Below the pieces are notes generated by a model, which saw nothing but the letters and a program-made list of their open reading frames with translations, was not told the origin of the DNA and made no database searches. A DNA stretch of 64,000 nucleotides from Paenibacillus sp. PvR098 (lineage in GTDB: Bacteria; Bacillota; Bacilli; Paenibacillales; NBRC-103111): positions 744,001-808,000 of the forward strand of contig NZ_JAFIBU010000001.1 of NCBI RefSeq assembly GCF_017833255.1. Reading direction: 5' to 3'. Positions 17,392-26,586 of this stretch are shown piece after piece. The translations under genes were made by a program, and so were the position numbers. Each line of letters starts with the position of its first letter. The stretch's first letter is position 1.

Positions 17392-17697
17392 ATGAATTGG
17401 ATAGCTAAACAGCCCTATTATAAGGTTCAGCGGGAAGTGAGCAGCACAGAACAAAAAACGGTTGTGCATGACCGTTGGTTGTACTTGTATGAAGATAAAA
17501 TTGTTACCGGGTATAGGAGGTTTCCCATCGATGAAGTATTTGATATGTCTTATCGAAGGCTGGGCAGCGAAGAAGGGGTTCTCTATTTACACACGAAGCA
17601 AGGCGTCTATTCTTACACGGTGAAAGCAGATCCAGGTACATTTATAGAAGCATTCAAGGAGCTTGAGACAACCTCGCGGGAGCATAAGAAACAATAA
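17392..17697 (+). CDS. Small cytosolic protein of unknown function
   Basis: A 101-residue protein with alternating strands and a C-terminal helix (PGTFIEAFKELETT). The pattern, with RFPIDEVFDMSYRR and GVLYLHTKQGVYSY, resembles a small PH-like domain. ATG at 17392 follows AGGGGGATATT. There is no signal or membrane segment. It is convergent with the DUF423 gene; a G/C-rich hairpin at about 17733-17760 lies between them. Confidence 0.7.
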   Translation: MNWIAKQPYYKVQREVSSTEQKTVVHDRWLYLYEDKIVTGYRRFPIDEVFDMSYRRLGSEEGVLYLHTKQGVYSYTVKADPGTFIEAFKELETTSREHKKQ

Positions 17698-17778
17698 TTG
17701 AGCTATGGATAAATTCAAACAAGGCCGATTACAAAAGAACCCCAGGGAGACCGGGGGCATGCGGCTTATTGTTTCTGC

Positions 17779-18147
17779 TTATCCTTGGGCTATGGCAACC
17801 ATAAAAATAATCCAACCGGCTAAAAAGGCGATACCGCCGAGTGGTGTAATAGCACCTAGTTTTCTAACGCCAGTTAAACTTAAAGCATATAGGCTGCCAG
17901 AGAACAGGATAATCCCAGCGAGTAGGAACCAGCCGGCAGTAATGACGAGTGAGGATCCCACGTCGCTCCCTGCGTTCTGACCGAGCAAGAGCAATCCGAG
18001 TGCATGGGCGATATGATATTGAATTCCCGTCTGGTAAACCTTCATCATGTCCTCGGACAGCTTTTTCTTTAATGCATGCGCCCCAAAAGCGCCTAAAGCA
18101 ACCGCAATGAACATATTTAAACTTCCGAGCAGCAATAACGTATTCAT
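17779..18147 (-). CDS. DUF423 membrane protein (YwdK-like)
   Basis: A 122-residue membrane protein with four hydrophobic helices. It matches the DUF423 family through its opening NTLLLLGSLNMFIAVALGAFGAHAL and YQTGIQYHIAHALGLL. The function of the family is unknown. ATG 18147 is chosen because AAGGAGG lies eight bases before it; a TTG two codons upstream is too close. Confidence 0.88.
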   Translation of the reverse strand: MNTLLLLGSLNMFIAVALGAFGAHALKKKLSEDMMKVYQTGIQYHIAHALGLLLLGQNAGSDVGSSLVITAGWFLLAGIILFSGSLYALSLTGVRKLGAITPLGGIAFLAGWIIFMVAIAQG

Positions 18148-18352
18148 GAACAACGCCTCCTTCCGAAATACTACCGATAATAAATCATTTCGTCAAATAT
18201 AATAGGATTAATGGGTGAAATAGCTAACGCTATTCTGAATGGCGGAGGTGATGTGATCGGAGTCATGCCTGTAAGAAGGTCGGGTGAGTGCGGGAGGCGA
18301 ATGGTGTGACTGCGTGACTGTCCTATAGGTACAAATCAGTTGTCATTACGGA

Positions 18353-18382
18353 TTGACGTAATGGTGAGCGGGATGGTATATT
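18353..18382 (+). promoter_or_regulatory. Predicted sigma-A promoter of the first carboxylase cluster
   Basis: TTGACG and TATATT are separated by 18 bases. It lies in the 395-base gap between the divergent DUF423 gene and the gene at 18542, and would give a leader of about 150 bases containing the inverted repeat at 18489. Confidence 0.55.
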
Positions 18383-18488
18383 ATGGATATTAAACGCGAA
18401 ACAAATTAACGTAATAAACAATAGATAACGCACCTATTTTTCTGGGCAGACATCATCCATGTGAAGGAAACCGATCAAAATGAAAGAA

Positions 18489-18512
18489 TAATCAATGATT
18501 AGTTATTGATTA
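18489..18512 (+). promoter_or_regulatory. Inverted repeat, candidate operator
   Basis: TAATCAAT and ATTGATTA form an 8-bp perfect inverted repeat with an 8-base spacer, 30 bases before the gene at 18542. It lies in an otherwise gene-free leader and could bind the PucR-type regulator encoded at 24566. Confidence 0.4.
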
Positions 18513-18541
18513 ATTCGCGATTTCGGAATGAAGGAGGCCGT

Positions 18542-19969
18542 ATGAATCCTGCCCGTTCATCCTTTCTAATTGAGATTATGGATCGTGCCGTTGCTTTGTT
18601 TGATGATCGTGGGTATACGCTTGCCGTATCGGATATCGATCGCGCGGGTGCGATGCATGGTATTCGAAGCGTACTTAAACAAGCTTCAGAGATAGACTTG
18701 ATCGACACCTCTCTTTTCTTGCACTGTTGTCCTGAAATCCGCCTTCAAACAAACTGTGTTAGTAAAACTGTGTATTCCCTCAGCGGCCAGCCTGTCGGTC
18801 TGATCACCTCAAATTCTTTTAAAGAACAGGCTTTAAAACTATTTTCATTACTTCAAATTCCTCAAGAGTTCCTTTATGTAATGCCGACAGAGGGTGTCGT
18901 TGACCCGACGGCTTCACTCCGTAACGCTATGAACCGTTTTCTCTATCACGGCGCGGAAACGGTTGCTATTTGTATAGCACCATTACTAGATCAGCAGTTT
19001 CAAGAAGAAGAACTAAAGAAAAAGATCACCACCCTGTATCCTCCGCATTTGTTAGGTTCCATCCCTATATTAATTCCTTTACATCTTGTACAGCAGCGTA
19101 GCGAATGGGATCGGCTTGAGTCTGTTGTCGTGAGCGGATATGTTCGCGGCTCCCTTTTACAACAATTGAAAGAGGTTCAGCAACTGCTGCGCGAGCACGG
19201 ATTTACAGGTCGATTATTAACTAATACGGGCGATAATCGTCTGGTTCCAAGCTCCCAATGTTATCCGTGGGACATGCTGGCATATGACAGACATCGTTTT
19301 TTCACCGATATCCGTCATTGGTCGAAAGAGGAGGCCGTAAGCGAAGGAGTAGCCATCCATATTGATTTATACAAAATTGAAACCGCTATCATTGAAAGTG
19401 GCGGGACGTATAAATCATGTTCGATTACAGACTGCACGCCACTTCGCACCTTGTTTCCTCATAACCAAAAGAAGGAACCGGTACATGACCTTTTGGCTTC
19501 CGCCGGATTGCTGCCTGATCAAGAGGAACAAGGCTATAGCGAAGGAAACGGATCTATTCGCTACTTATCCCAATGGATTCAAGAGCTTGCGAGCCTCGTA
19601 AGGAGAAAGGCAATGGTTGAAGGAGGGCAGTTATTCTCGGATACACCACTCATGGTATCCGGCACGATCGGCGGTATGGTTGCTTGTCATCTTGCGGATT
19701 CATTAGGGATAAGGAATCTGTATCTGACGTTAGGCAGACCGTTTGTCTCTAATGCTGCAAGGAACTCTACTTCAAAAACGATTCGATGGAGCGCAAATAG
19801 CGGCTGGCTGTCTTCCCCGAGCATCGGGGGGACTCAGGTCGCCTTGCTGGAAGAAGTGAACGGTCTTCATTACATAGAGGGGTACGAGACGGAATGTTTG
19901 GTGCCTCCCGGTTGGATTTTCAAGCCCATATCAAGCGGAAGGGCTGCACTTATTCGGAGGTCGTCATGA
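18542..19969 (+). CDS. Degenerate HyuA/ApcA-like carboxylase subunit
   Basis: A 475-residue protein colinear with hydantoinase A/oxoprolinase subunits but stripped of their nucleotide-binding signatures. The N-terminus lacks the D-x-GGT motif, and the second motif region reads HIDLYKIETAII where intact paralogues have DVGGTTAKIGLI. Recognisable blocks remain: a GAETVAICIAPLL segment, YPPHLLGSIPILIPL, VVSGYVRGSLLQQLKE, and LREHGFTGRLLTNTGDN. It is about 180 residues shorter than the intact ApcA-like paralogue at 26587. ATG 18542 follows AAGGAGG. The frame is fully open and overlaps the next gene, so it is expressed and probably structural or regulatory rather than catalytic. Confidence 0.72.
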   Translation: MNPARSSFLIEIMDRAVALFDDRGYTLAVSDIDRAGAMHGIRSVLKQASEIDLIDTSLFLHCCPEIRLQTNCVSKTVYSLSGQPVGLITSNSFKEQALKLFSLLQIPQEFLYVMPTEGVVDPTASLRNAMNRFLYHGAETVAICIAPLLDQQFQEEELKKKITTLYPPHLLGSIPILIPLHLVQQRSEWDRLESVVVSGYVRGSLLQQLKEVQQLLREHGFTGRLLTNTGDNRLVPSSQCYPWDMLAYDRHRFFTDIRHWSKEEAVSEGVAIHIDLYKIETAIIESGGTYKSCSITDCTPLRTLFPHNQKKEPVHDLLASAGLLPDQEEQGYSEGNGSIRYLSQWIQELASLVRRKAMVEGGQLFSDTPLMVSGTIGGMVACHLADSLGIRNLYLTLGRPFVSNAARNSTSKTIRWSANSGWLSSPSIGGTQVALLEEVNGLHYIEGYETECLVPPGWIFKPISSGRAALIRRSS

Positions 19970-20292
19970 GAATACGAATTACAGAAAGCTTAGATATTGA
20001 CTTGAATTCGGAGATGTGGTGCTGCAATCGCTGCGGAATCGAGCTCGTAGATGCACGAATGAATTATAAAGAGGGCTGTTTGATCCAAGCGCGGGATCCG
20101 AAAGAAGTTTTCCGCCCTCTTGTCGAAGGCGAAACGTACACCTTTGCCCCCGATTCTGATTGGGCTCGTCTTGTGGAATTTTATTGCCCTAGATGCGGAG
20201 TCATGTTTGAGAACGAAATGCTTCCTCCGGGGCATCCAATTACGCACGACATTGAGATCGATTTAGAGAAATTAAAGCGAAAACATCAGTAA
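19966..20292 (+). CDS. Carboxylase small subunit (acetone carboxylase gamma/ApcB-like)
   Basis: A 108-residue protein of the acetone-carboxylase gamma family. Two Cys pairs form a likely zinc ribbon: CCNRCG near residue 20 and YCPRCG near residue 73. It also has the family's closing PPGHPITHDIEIDLE. A close paralogue lies at 28555. The start at 19966 overlaps the previous stop (ATGA), with CGGAGG upstream; a longer frame from 19894 is not needed. In characterised ketone carboxylases the small subunit binds metal and bridges the large subunits. Confidence 0.85.
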   Translation: MRIRITESLDIDLNSEMWCCNRCGIELVDARMNYKEGCLIQARDPKEVFRPLVEGETYTFAPDSDWARLVEFYCPRCGVMFENEMLPPGHPITHDIEIDLEKLKRKHQ

Positions 20293-20318
20293 AATCCTTC
20301 CACGAAAGAGGGAGTTGG

Positions 20319-22445
20319 ATGACCTACCGAATCTTTATCGATATCGGCGGCACCTTCGCGGATTGTGTCGTCATTCATCAGCAGGGTATTGTATCCTCTA
20401 AACGCCCAAGCGCGCACGATCGAATCGGTGAAGTTCTGGTTAAGGCATTGCGCGAATGTGCAGACGAGCTGCGCATTGACATTAGCGAATTATTGTCCAA
20501 TACGGAAGAGATCGGTTATGCATCGACAGCCGCGTTGAATCAACTTGTAGCACGACAAGGGCCTAAAATTGGACTGATGACCACAGCCGGGGCGGAGGAT
20601 GCGATCTATATCGGAATGGGAGCGCAATGGATTGACGGAATCCGTGACATCGAACGGGAATCGCTGCTGCCGAATGCGCGGAAACCGTCCCCGCTTATTC
20701 CCCGTGAGCTGTCGGTCGGTATCTTGGAGAGGATGGACTCACGAGGTAACGTCATCCGACCGTTAGATGAAGAGATGGTTCGCGAGCAGGTGCGCCGCTT
20801 GGTAGAGGGAGGGGTACAGGGCTTTATCGTCTCCTTCTTATGGTCGTTTCTGAATCCGAGCCATGAGCTGAGGGTGCGTGAAATCATCAAGGAAGAGTTC
20901 CCGGATCACTTATATGCGCTCCCTATTGTCCTTTCGAGCGAGTCAGCTTCAGTTCGCGGGGAGTACCAAAGAACGATGACCGCAGTGATCAATTTATTTT
21001 TGATGGAAAATATGCGCTTCCAAATGTACAGCGCGATCGAAGAGCTGCGTAAGCACGGCTTTCGAGGACAGATTTCCCTTGTTCAAAATAATGCAGGACT
21101 AGCTGATGTTTGGTCTACTGCGCCTGTTTCCGTATTTAAAGGCGGGCCAGCGGCTGGCCTGATCGGGGCAACGCACCTGAAGAAAAAATATGGCGATAAC
21201 ATCATTACGACCGACATGGGAGGAACGACGTTTGACGTCGGCGTCATTAGCGCTGGCGAGCCGATGACGAGCGAATTGCGCCCAGTCATTGATCGATGGC
21301 TCATTGGAGCCAATATGCTGGAAGTGACGTCAATCGGGGCAGGCAGCGGTACCATATTCCAAGTGAACCAAGAACGTAACGGTCAGCTTGAAGCGATGCC
21401 GCAAAGCGCCGGATCGGTGCCGGGACCTGCAGCTTACGATCTTGGAGCGAGCGATCCGACTTTGCTGGATGCGGATCTCATTCTAGGCTACCTTGATTCT
21501 GACACGTTCGCCGGAGGAAAACGGAAGCTGAACCGGGATCGCGCTTATCGCTGCATTAACGAACGAATCGCTCGTCCACTAGGAATATCTGTCGTAGATG
21601 CAGCTGCCAGAATGCGGCGCATGGCGAACGACCTTATGGGACACACATTGTTGAAGGAAACGTTGATGCGTGGTTTCGATCCCAGAGAATTTACCGTTTT
21701 CGCATACGGTGGTGCGGGTCCAACCCATTGCTGCGACTATACGAGAGTGCTGGATCCTAAACGAATTGTAACGTTTCCTTTTTCGCCTGTGTTTTGTGCA
21801 ATTGCCAGCTCACTCTTGTCTCACAGCCTCACCTTAAGTAAATCAAAGCCGTTTGTTCTCATGTATCCCGGACAGCAATGGCCGGATCATTTTGACGCTT
21901 TCAATGCTGCCGTTAAAGAACTTCAAGCACTGGCCTGTCAAAATCTAGGCACAGAATCAGTAAACAGAGGAGCTTTGGAGTACACATTAGAACTCGATAT
22001 GAAATTCGGGGGACAAGTGCATGTGAAGCGAATCGTATCTCCTCTCCTTCGGATTGAATCTGTGGGGGACGCAGATCTGATCTATGCCACGTTTATCGAG
22101 TCTTATAAACGAAGATTCAGTCCGTTCTCACTTAATGTCGAAGGAGGGGTCATTATCGAAGCGTTTACCTTACATGCTTCAATTCCGCGAGAAGCAAAGG
22201 AGCTGCCGACATTTCCTGCTGCTTCTTCCGGTCCTTCTCGCGCTTTGAAGGGAAGAAGGGACGTATTTTGGATTTATGAAAAACAGTGGATGTCGACGCC
22301 GATCTATTCATTTGATTTGCTAAGCGCGGGCAATTTGTTAGAGGGGCCGGCCATTGCCGAAAGTGCGTATACGACCTATGTCATCCCTCTTGGTTATCGC
22401 TTTTCATTGGACCGCCATAAAGCCGGCATAATCGAAAAAGCATGA
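20319..22445 (+). CDS. HyuA-family ATPase subunit of a ketone carboxylase (ApcC-like)
   Basis: A 708-residue hydantoinase A/oxoprolinase subunit. The N-terminal nucleotide-binding motif FIDIGGTFADCV is at residues 5-16, the second (TTDMGGTTFDVGV) is near residue 295, and a PGPAAYDLGASDPTLLDADL block lies near residue 367. In acetone and acetophenone carboxylases these subunits hydrolyse ATP to activate substrate or bicarbonate. It is closely related to the 729-residue subunit at 28923. The gene sits 26 bases after the small subunit and 34 bases before HyuB, so all belong to one operon. Confidence 0.9.
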   Translation: MTYRIFIDIGGTFADCVVIHQQGIVSSKRPSAHDRIGEVLVKALRECADELRIDISELLSNTEEIGYASTAALNQLVARQGPKIGLMTTAGAEDAIYIGMGAQWIDGIRDIERESLLPNARKPSPLIPRELSVGILERMDSRGNVIRPLDEEMVREQVRRLVEGGVQGFIVSFLWSFLNPSHELRVREIIKEEFPDHLYALPIVLSSESASVRGEYQRTMTAVINLFLMENMRFQMYSAIEELRKHGFRGQISLVQNNAGLADVWSTAPVSVFKGGPAAGLIGATHLKKKYGDNIITTDMGGTTFDVGVISAGEPMTSELRPVIDRWLIGANMLEVTSIGAGSGTIFQVNQERNGQLEAMPQSAGSVPGPAAYDLGASDPTLLDADLILGYLDSDTFAGGKRKLNRDRAYRCINERIARPLGISVVDAAARMRRMANDLMGHTLLKETLMRGFDPREFTVFAYGGAGPTHCCDYTRVLDPKRIVTFPFSPVFCAIASSLLSHSLTLSKSKPFVLMYPGQQWPDHFDAFNAAVKELQALACQNLGTESVNRGALEYTLELDMKFGGQVHVKRIVSPLLRIESVGDADLIYATFIESYKRRFSPFSLNVEGGVIIEAFTLHASIPREAKELPTFPAASSGPSRALKGRRDVFWIYEKQWMSTPIYSFDLLSAGNLLEGPAIAESAYTTYVIPLGYRFSLDRHKAGIIEKA

Positions 22446-22479
22446 CATAATTTAGCATTATTGCATAGGGGGAAAACGG

Positions 22480-24540
22480 ATGACCTTCGTCGATCAAGGA
22501 GAGTTATTGGGATGGTTGAAGCCTGAAATTCCGTCGGATTACGAAATCAATTGCTCTGAACGGATTGACGATGTGGACTACGCCGTCTATAAGCAAAAAT
22601 TAAATCTGATCCTATCGGAAGCCATGGATATGTTTGTGCGATGCGGGATCTCCGACTTAGCCATGGCCGGGGATGTCGGTGTTGCGTTGTTCACGCCGGA
22701 GGGGGATTTGGTCGCATGTAACGTAGGAAGTTATTTGCATGTGGTAAGCTCCGTGTTTCCGATTAAATATATCATGCGCATATTGCGCCACAGCCAAGGA
22801 ATGGCCGTTCGGGAAGGGGACTTCTATTTCTGCAATGATCCTTTATACGGGGCCGTACACAATGCGGATCAAATCGTTATGATGCCTATATTTCATAATG
22901 GTACGTTGGTAGCCTGGACCGGAGCGACCGCGCATACGGGAGAAACAGGGGCGACAGAACCCGGCGGCATGCCCGTTAGAGCTCGCAGCCGATTTGACGA
23001 AGGTATGAAGATGGCGCCTTTCCGGATTGGGGAGCGTTATCAATTGCGGACGGATTTGCTTCAGATGATGGAGAATTATGTATCGCGATCGCCTCGCACC
23101 TTCATGATCGAGTTAAGGGCACGGGTAAGCGCCTGCGATCGAGTGAGAATTCGGGTTCAGGAGCTGGTTCAGGCCAAAGGAGCCGTTTTTTTAACCGGAT
23201 TATTCCGGAAAGTATTGGTCGAAGCGGAGACCAGCGCAAGAGCGCGGATTCGAGGATGGAACGACGGAATATATCGAGCGGTGACGTTTACCGACAGTAT
23301 TGGCTTAGAAGAGGGCTTGCAGCGCGTGTCGCTTACGTTAACAAAGTCCGAAGACCGTCTCGTCTTCGACTTCAGCGGTACTTCTCCTGAGCATGAAGGC
23401 TCGTATCATGCTTTTCCGCATGCTACGGCGGCGCATGCCGCCATTTATTTATTCGGTTGGCCGTTTTGCGACCTGCCGAGATCGTCGGGGACGCTGGCCT
23501 CCTGCGAATTTGAATTTGCGCCTGGAACGGCGTTGTCTCCGAGTTCAGAGGCAGCTACTTCGAATTCCGTCATGATCGGCAGCGCGGTTATGTCACTTTT
23601 GCCGAACTGCTTTAGCAAGATGATGTTCGATAGTCCCCAACGGGATCTAGTAAGCGCAGCCATGGGAAATACAGGTTCCGGTTATGTTATTTCTGGCTTG
23701 AGCCAGTGGAACGTACCTTTCTCCGATATGCTGGCGTATCCGCTTAACACGGAAGGCGGCGGCGGGAAGGCGGAATCCGACGGAGTCGATGCGATGGGTT
23801 TTCCTTGGTGCCCCTCGGGCAGGGCATCCAATGTAGAGGATGAGGAGCACGATTATCCCATTATATGCATTACGCAGAAGCTGGCGCGCGACAGCTGCGG
23901 TTTTGGTCGACATAGAGGCGGATCAGGAACGCAAATGGCGGTTACGCCGCATCATGTAGAGCACTTGGCACAAATGTCAATTTCCAAAAATTCGCGCCTT
24001 CACACCACACAAGGACTGTTTGGTGGCTACCCTCCGCGTGTGATCCCGGGGATTGTTATTCGAAATACCGATTTATTCGCTCGATGGCAGAAAGGCGATC
24101 GGGAGATCCTGCACGACATCCACGATCTGATTATGAACCGAAGTCTTTCAGGCGAATACATTTTTACTACGCATTATCGTCCCGTTCAACTTCTGAAACG
24201 GGGAGATATCTTCGTTGAATTTTCCTCCGGCGGACCTGGTTATGGAGATGTTTTAGAGCGAGATGCTCACAGCGTGTTGGCCGATATCAAGCAAGGCGTC
24301 ATTTCCGAATGGGTTGCGGATCAAGTGTATCTGGTATCGTACCACTCACATACATTTGAACTGAATGACGAACGGACGACGGAGCGGCGAAGAGAAGCAA
24401 GGGCTCGTCGTTGTCATAAGGGATTACCTTACCGCAGTTTTATGCGTGATTGGGAGAAGCTTCGGCCGTCGGAGGAGTTACTGCGTTACTATGGGAATTG
24501 GCCGGATGCTTCACCGAACCGAGACGTTATCCGCATGTGA
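22480..24540 (+). CDS. HyuB-family subunit of a ketone carboxylase (ApcD-like)
   Basis: A 686-residue hydantoinase B/oxoprolinase subunit. Family blocks are GDFYFCNDPLYGAVHNADQ near residue 114, TGATAHTGETGATEPGGM near residue 146, and the C-terminal glycine-rich SSGGPGYGDVLERD near residue 585. The usual GGTH reads GAVH, as is typical of ketone carboxylases rather than oxoprolinases. It pairs with the HyuA-like proteins upstream. RBS AGGGGG precedes ATG 22480. It is closely related to the protein at 31127. Confidence 0.9.
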   Translation: MTFVDQGELLGWLKPEIPSDYEINCSERIDDVDYAVYKQKLNLILSEAMDMFVRCGISDLAMAGDVGVALFTPEGDLVACNVGSYLHVVSSVFPIKYIMRILRHSQGMAVREGDFYFCNDPLYGAVHNADQIVMMPIFHNGTLVAWTGATAHTGETGATEPGGMPVRARSRFDEGMKMAPFRIGERYQLRTDLLQMMENYVSRSPRTFMIELRARVSACDRVRIRVQELVQAKGAVFLTGLFRKVLVEAETSARARIRGWNDGIYRAVTFTDSIGLEEGLQRVSLTLTKSEDRLVFDFSGTSPEHEGSYHAFPHATAAHAAIYLFGWPFCDLPRSSGTLASCEFEFAPGTALSPSSEAATSNSVMIGSAVMSLLPNCFSKMMFDSPQRDLVSAAMGNTGSGYVISGLSQWNVPFSDMLAYPLNTEGGGGKAESDGVDAMGFPWCPSGRASNVEDEEHDYPIICITQKLARDSCGFGRHRGGSGTQMAVTPHHVEHLAQMSISKNSRLHTTQGLFGGYPPRVIPGIVIRNTDLFARWQKGDREILHDIHDLIMNRSLSGEYIFTTHYRPVQLLKRGDIFVEFSSGGPGYGDVLERDAHSVLADIKQGVISEWVADQVYLVSYHSHTFELNDERTTERRREARARRCHKGLPYRSFMRDWEKLRPSEELLRYYGNWPDASPNRDVIRM

Positions 24541-24565
24541 TACGCCGATGGGAGGGGAAGAAACC

Positions 24566-26296
24566 ATGCTCGCCTATTCATATGATTCGTTGGGAGAACA
24601 ATGGAGCCGTCAAACGGTGTTATCGGAGTTATTAAAGGACGCAGTACAGGTCATTTCTGGTATCTGCAGCACCCCCTGCGTTGCGATTATTTTTCGAGAA
24701 CCCACGGGGAAAACGATATTTCATTGCGAAGGTCCTCTTTCGGAACATGCTGCATCAGATATACGTCGTTGGTTGGAGCGAGGGAAGTGGGAATGTACGG
24801 AATACGAAGCGAAAGAGGTTGCTAGGGAATTGGCTTCGGGCTTTCTCCTTGGCATTCGAGCATGCGTGACCATCCCCGTCAATCGGCATGGAGAATTGAC
24901 CGGAATCATCGGTCTGTTTTATGAAGAGTCTAAGCCGGCATTACAGCGAGAGATGCTTGAAGATCTATCGGCCCAATTGTACCTGGCGGCCAAACGTTGT
25001 TGGCTGTACCAACGCGAAAGGCAGTTGGTTAACCTCCTGCAAGAATCCCGCAATGAAACGGCAGAGCTTAAGCGCAAATATGATCGGCTTTTCACGCTTC
25101 AAAAACAATTCGCAGATATCAATGCAGTTGTGGATGGCTTTGATCCCATTGTCGGAAAGCTTGGCGAGCTCTTGAAAGAGCCGATCCTTCTACTGGATAA
25201 AGATCTGCGATTATTGGCGTCGTACACGCCGCCCGTGCCCTTAGAGACGGCTTGGATCCGGTCGTTGGAGGAGCGTCGATTAGACCCGTCTTTCGCCGAT
25301 CGTCCCTCTTTTCAGCATGCGATTCGGCGGGTGCAGTCGGGAGATACGGTACCCGTTACGTTAGAAAGCTCATCGAGCGGTACGAGGGAGCTTTATTGGT
25401 TGGCGGCTTTGCAGAGCGGAGCGAGTGTATGGTGTTACCTGTTGTGGAGGGGCGTACTTCCGCCATTACCGAAAGAGACTGCCCATACGATTCAAATGGC
25501 AGGAGTAGCCCTGACACTCGCCTATTTCTACCAATTCGAACAAACACTGCAACAACGGCCGTCCTTCCTGGAAGCCTTTCTCGCGGGACAGTACTCCAGT
25601 ACTGAATCGGTCTTGGAGCAGGCTCGGCTGCAGGGCTGCGACATCCAAAAGATGAACAAAATCATCATCATTGAACCGGAGAAGACAGACAGAAGCATGA
25701 GTGAACTGAGATCGCTGGTTGAGAGTGCTGTAGGCGGAATGAACTGTGCATTTTATTCGGGAGTATATGCCGAAACGATTGTCGTTCTTCTTGATTTCGA
25801 TGCGGAGGAGAAGGCGGTGTCCAAGGCGATTTACGATCGTCTCCGTGCGAATGATATTCCGATCTTGCTGGGGGTAAGCCGCTCCTTTCGGGATATGGAG
25901 GATCTACGAAGCGCTTTCACCGAAGTTCGCCGAAGCTTGGCGCTCTCACGGAAGTGGGGAAAGCACAATACGGTCGTTCATTACGAGAGCCTTGGCGTTT
26001 ATCGGTTGTTGTTAACCACGGATCGAGCATCATTAGAGGATACCATTCATAAAGCGATGGGACCGCTCTTGCGCGTCGAAAAGAAACAATCCGACGAATT
26101 GATGTCCACATTAATGCACTATCTTCGAACCGGCGGAAGCATTCAACAGGCGGCGGAGCTTTGTTTCGTTCATATCAATACAGTGAAATATAGGCTAAAA
26201 CGAATTTCGCAATTACTGGATGCCGACTTAAGCCACCCGGACGAACGGTTCAAGCTGGATTTCGCACTGCGCGCGATGGAGATATTGGATTTGTAG
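24566..26296 (+). CDS. PucR-family transcriptional regulator
   Basis: A regulator of about 576 residues. A GAF-like sensor domain occupies about residues 20-145, a coiled-coil-like linker (LQESRNETAELKRKYDRLF) follows, then a central GGDEF-like degenerate region, and a C-terminal PucR HTH at about 510-570 with AAELCFVHINTVKYRLKRIS. Such proteins control purine, amino-acid and aromatic catabolism. ATG 24566 lies nine bases after GGAGGGG; the frame is open further upstream, but that would overlap hyuB. Its position as last gene of the first cluster and just before the second suggests it controls one or both. Confidence 0.85.
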   Translation: MLAYSYDSLGEQWSRQTVLSELLKDAVQVISGICSTPCVAIIFREPTGKTIFHCEGPLSEHAASDIRRWLERGKWECTEYEAKEVARELASGFLLGIRACVTIPVNRHGELTGIIGLFYEESKPALQREMLEDLSAQLYLAAKRCWLYQRERQLVNLLQESRNETAELKRKYDRLFTLQKQFADINAVVDGFDPIVGKLGELLKEPILLLDKDLRLLASYTPPVPLETAWIRSLEERRLDPSFADRPSFQHAIRRVQSGDTVPVTLESSSSGTRELYWLAALQSGASVWCYLLWRGVLPPLPKETAHTIQMAGVALTLAYFYQFEQTLQQRPSFLEAFLAGQYSSTESVLEQARLQGCDIQKMNKIIIIEPEKTDRSMSELRSLVESAVGGMNCAFYSGVYAETIVVLLDFDAEEKAVSKAIYDRLRANDIPILLGVSRSFRDMEDLRSAFTEVRRSLALSRKWGKHNTVVHYESLGVYRLLLTTDRASLEDTIHKAMGPLLRVEKKQSDELMSTLMHYLRTGGSIQQAAELCFVHINTVKYRLKRISQLLDADLSHPDERFKLDFALRAMEILDL

Positions 26297-26382
26297 GCGA
26301 TTAAGGGGTCGAGGTTAAACCAAAAACCATTGAAAAGATTAATGGCCGTTCCACGTTGATTGGACGGTCTTTCGTATTATTA

Positions 26383-26414
26383 GGTCAGTCAGAAAATTCG
26401 GCTGGCCTTTTTTT
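26383..26414 (+). terminator. Rho-independent terminator after the PucR gene
   Basis: An 8-bp stem (GGTCAGTC / GGCTGGCC with G-U pairs) has a 9-base loop and seven T. A second hairpin at about 26343-26372 precedes it. Together they separate the two carboxylase clusters. Confidence 0.75.
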
Positions 26415-26547
26415 GTCCTTGAAAACAGCTAAACTTCTCAGTAAGATCTCGGGGAGGGTTGTTTTCATTTCAAAGAAGTTTATACCTCAAAGACAACGGT
26501 AATTGTACCTCAAGATATCTATGAAGAAGATGTGCCAAAAGATAGGA

Positions 26548-26561
26548 TGTAAGCGTATACA
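26548..26561 (+). promoter_or_regulatory. cre-like site in the leader of the second carboxylase operon
   Basis: TGTAAGCGTATACA fits the broader cre consensus WTGNAARCGNWWWCAW. It ends 25 bases before the first start codon, inside the transcribed leader or at the promoter, a position typical of CcpA roadblock repression. I could not identify a convincing -35/-10 pair in the remaining 26415-26547. Confidence 0.55.
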
Positions 26562-26586
26562 ATAAATCGCTTACGGGAGGTGCAGT

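Noticed and set aside
24365-24565. N-terminal extension of the PucR-type regulator overlapping hyuB
   Set aside because: The frame is open, but the strong RBS before ATG 24566 and the overlap with hyuB argue for the shorter protein.
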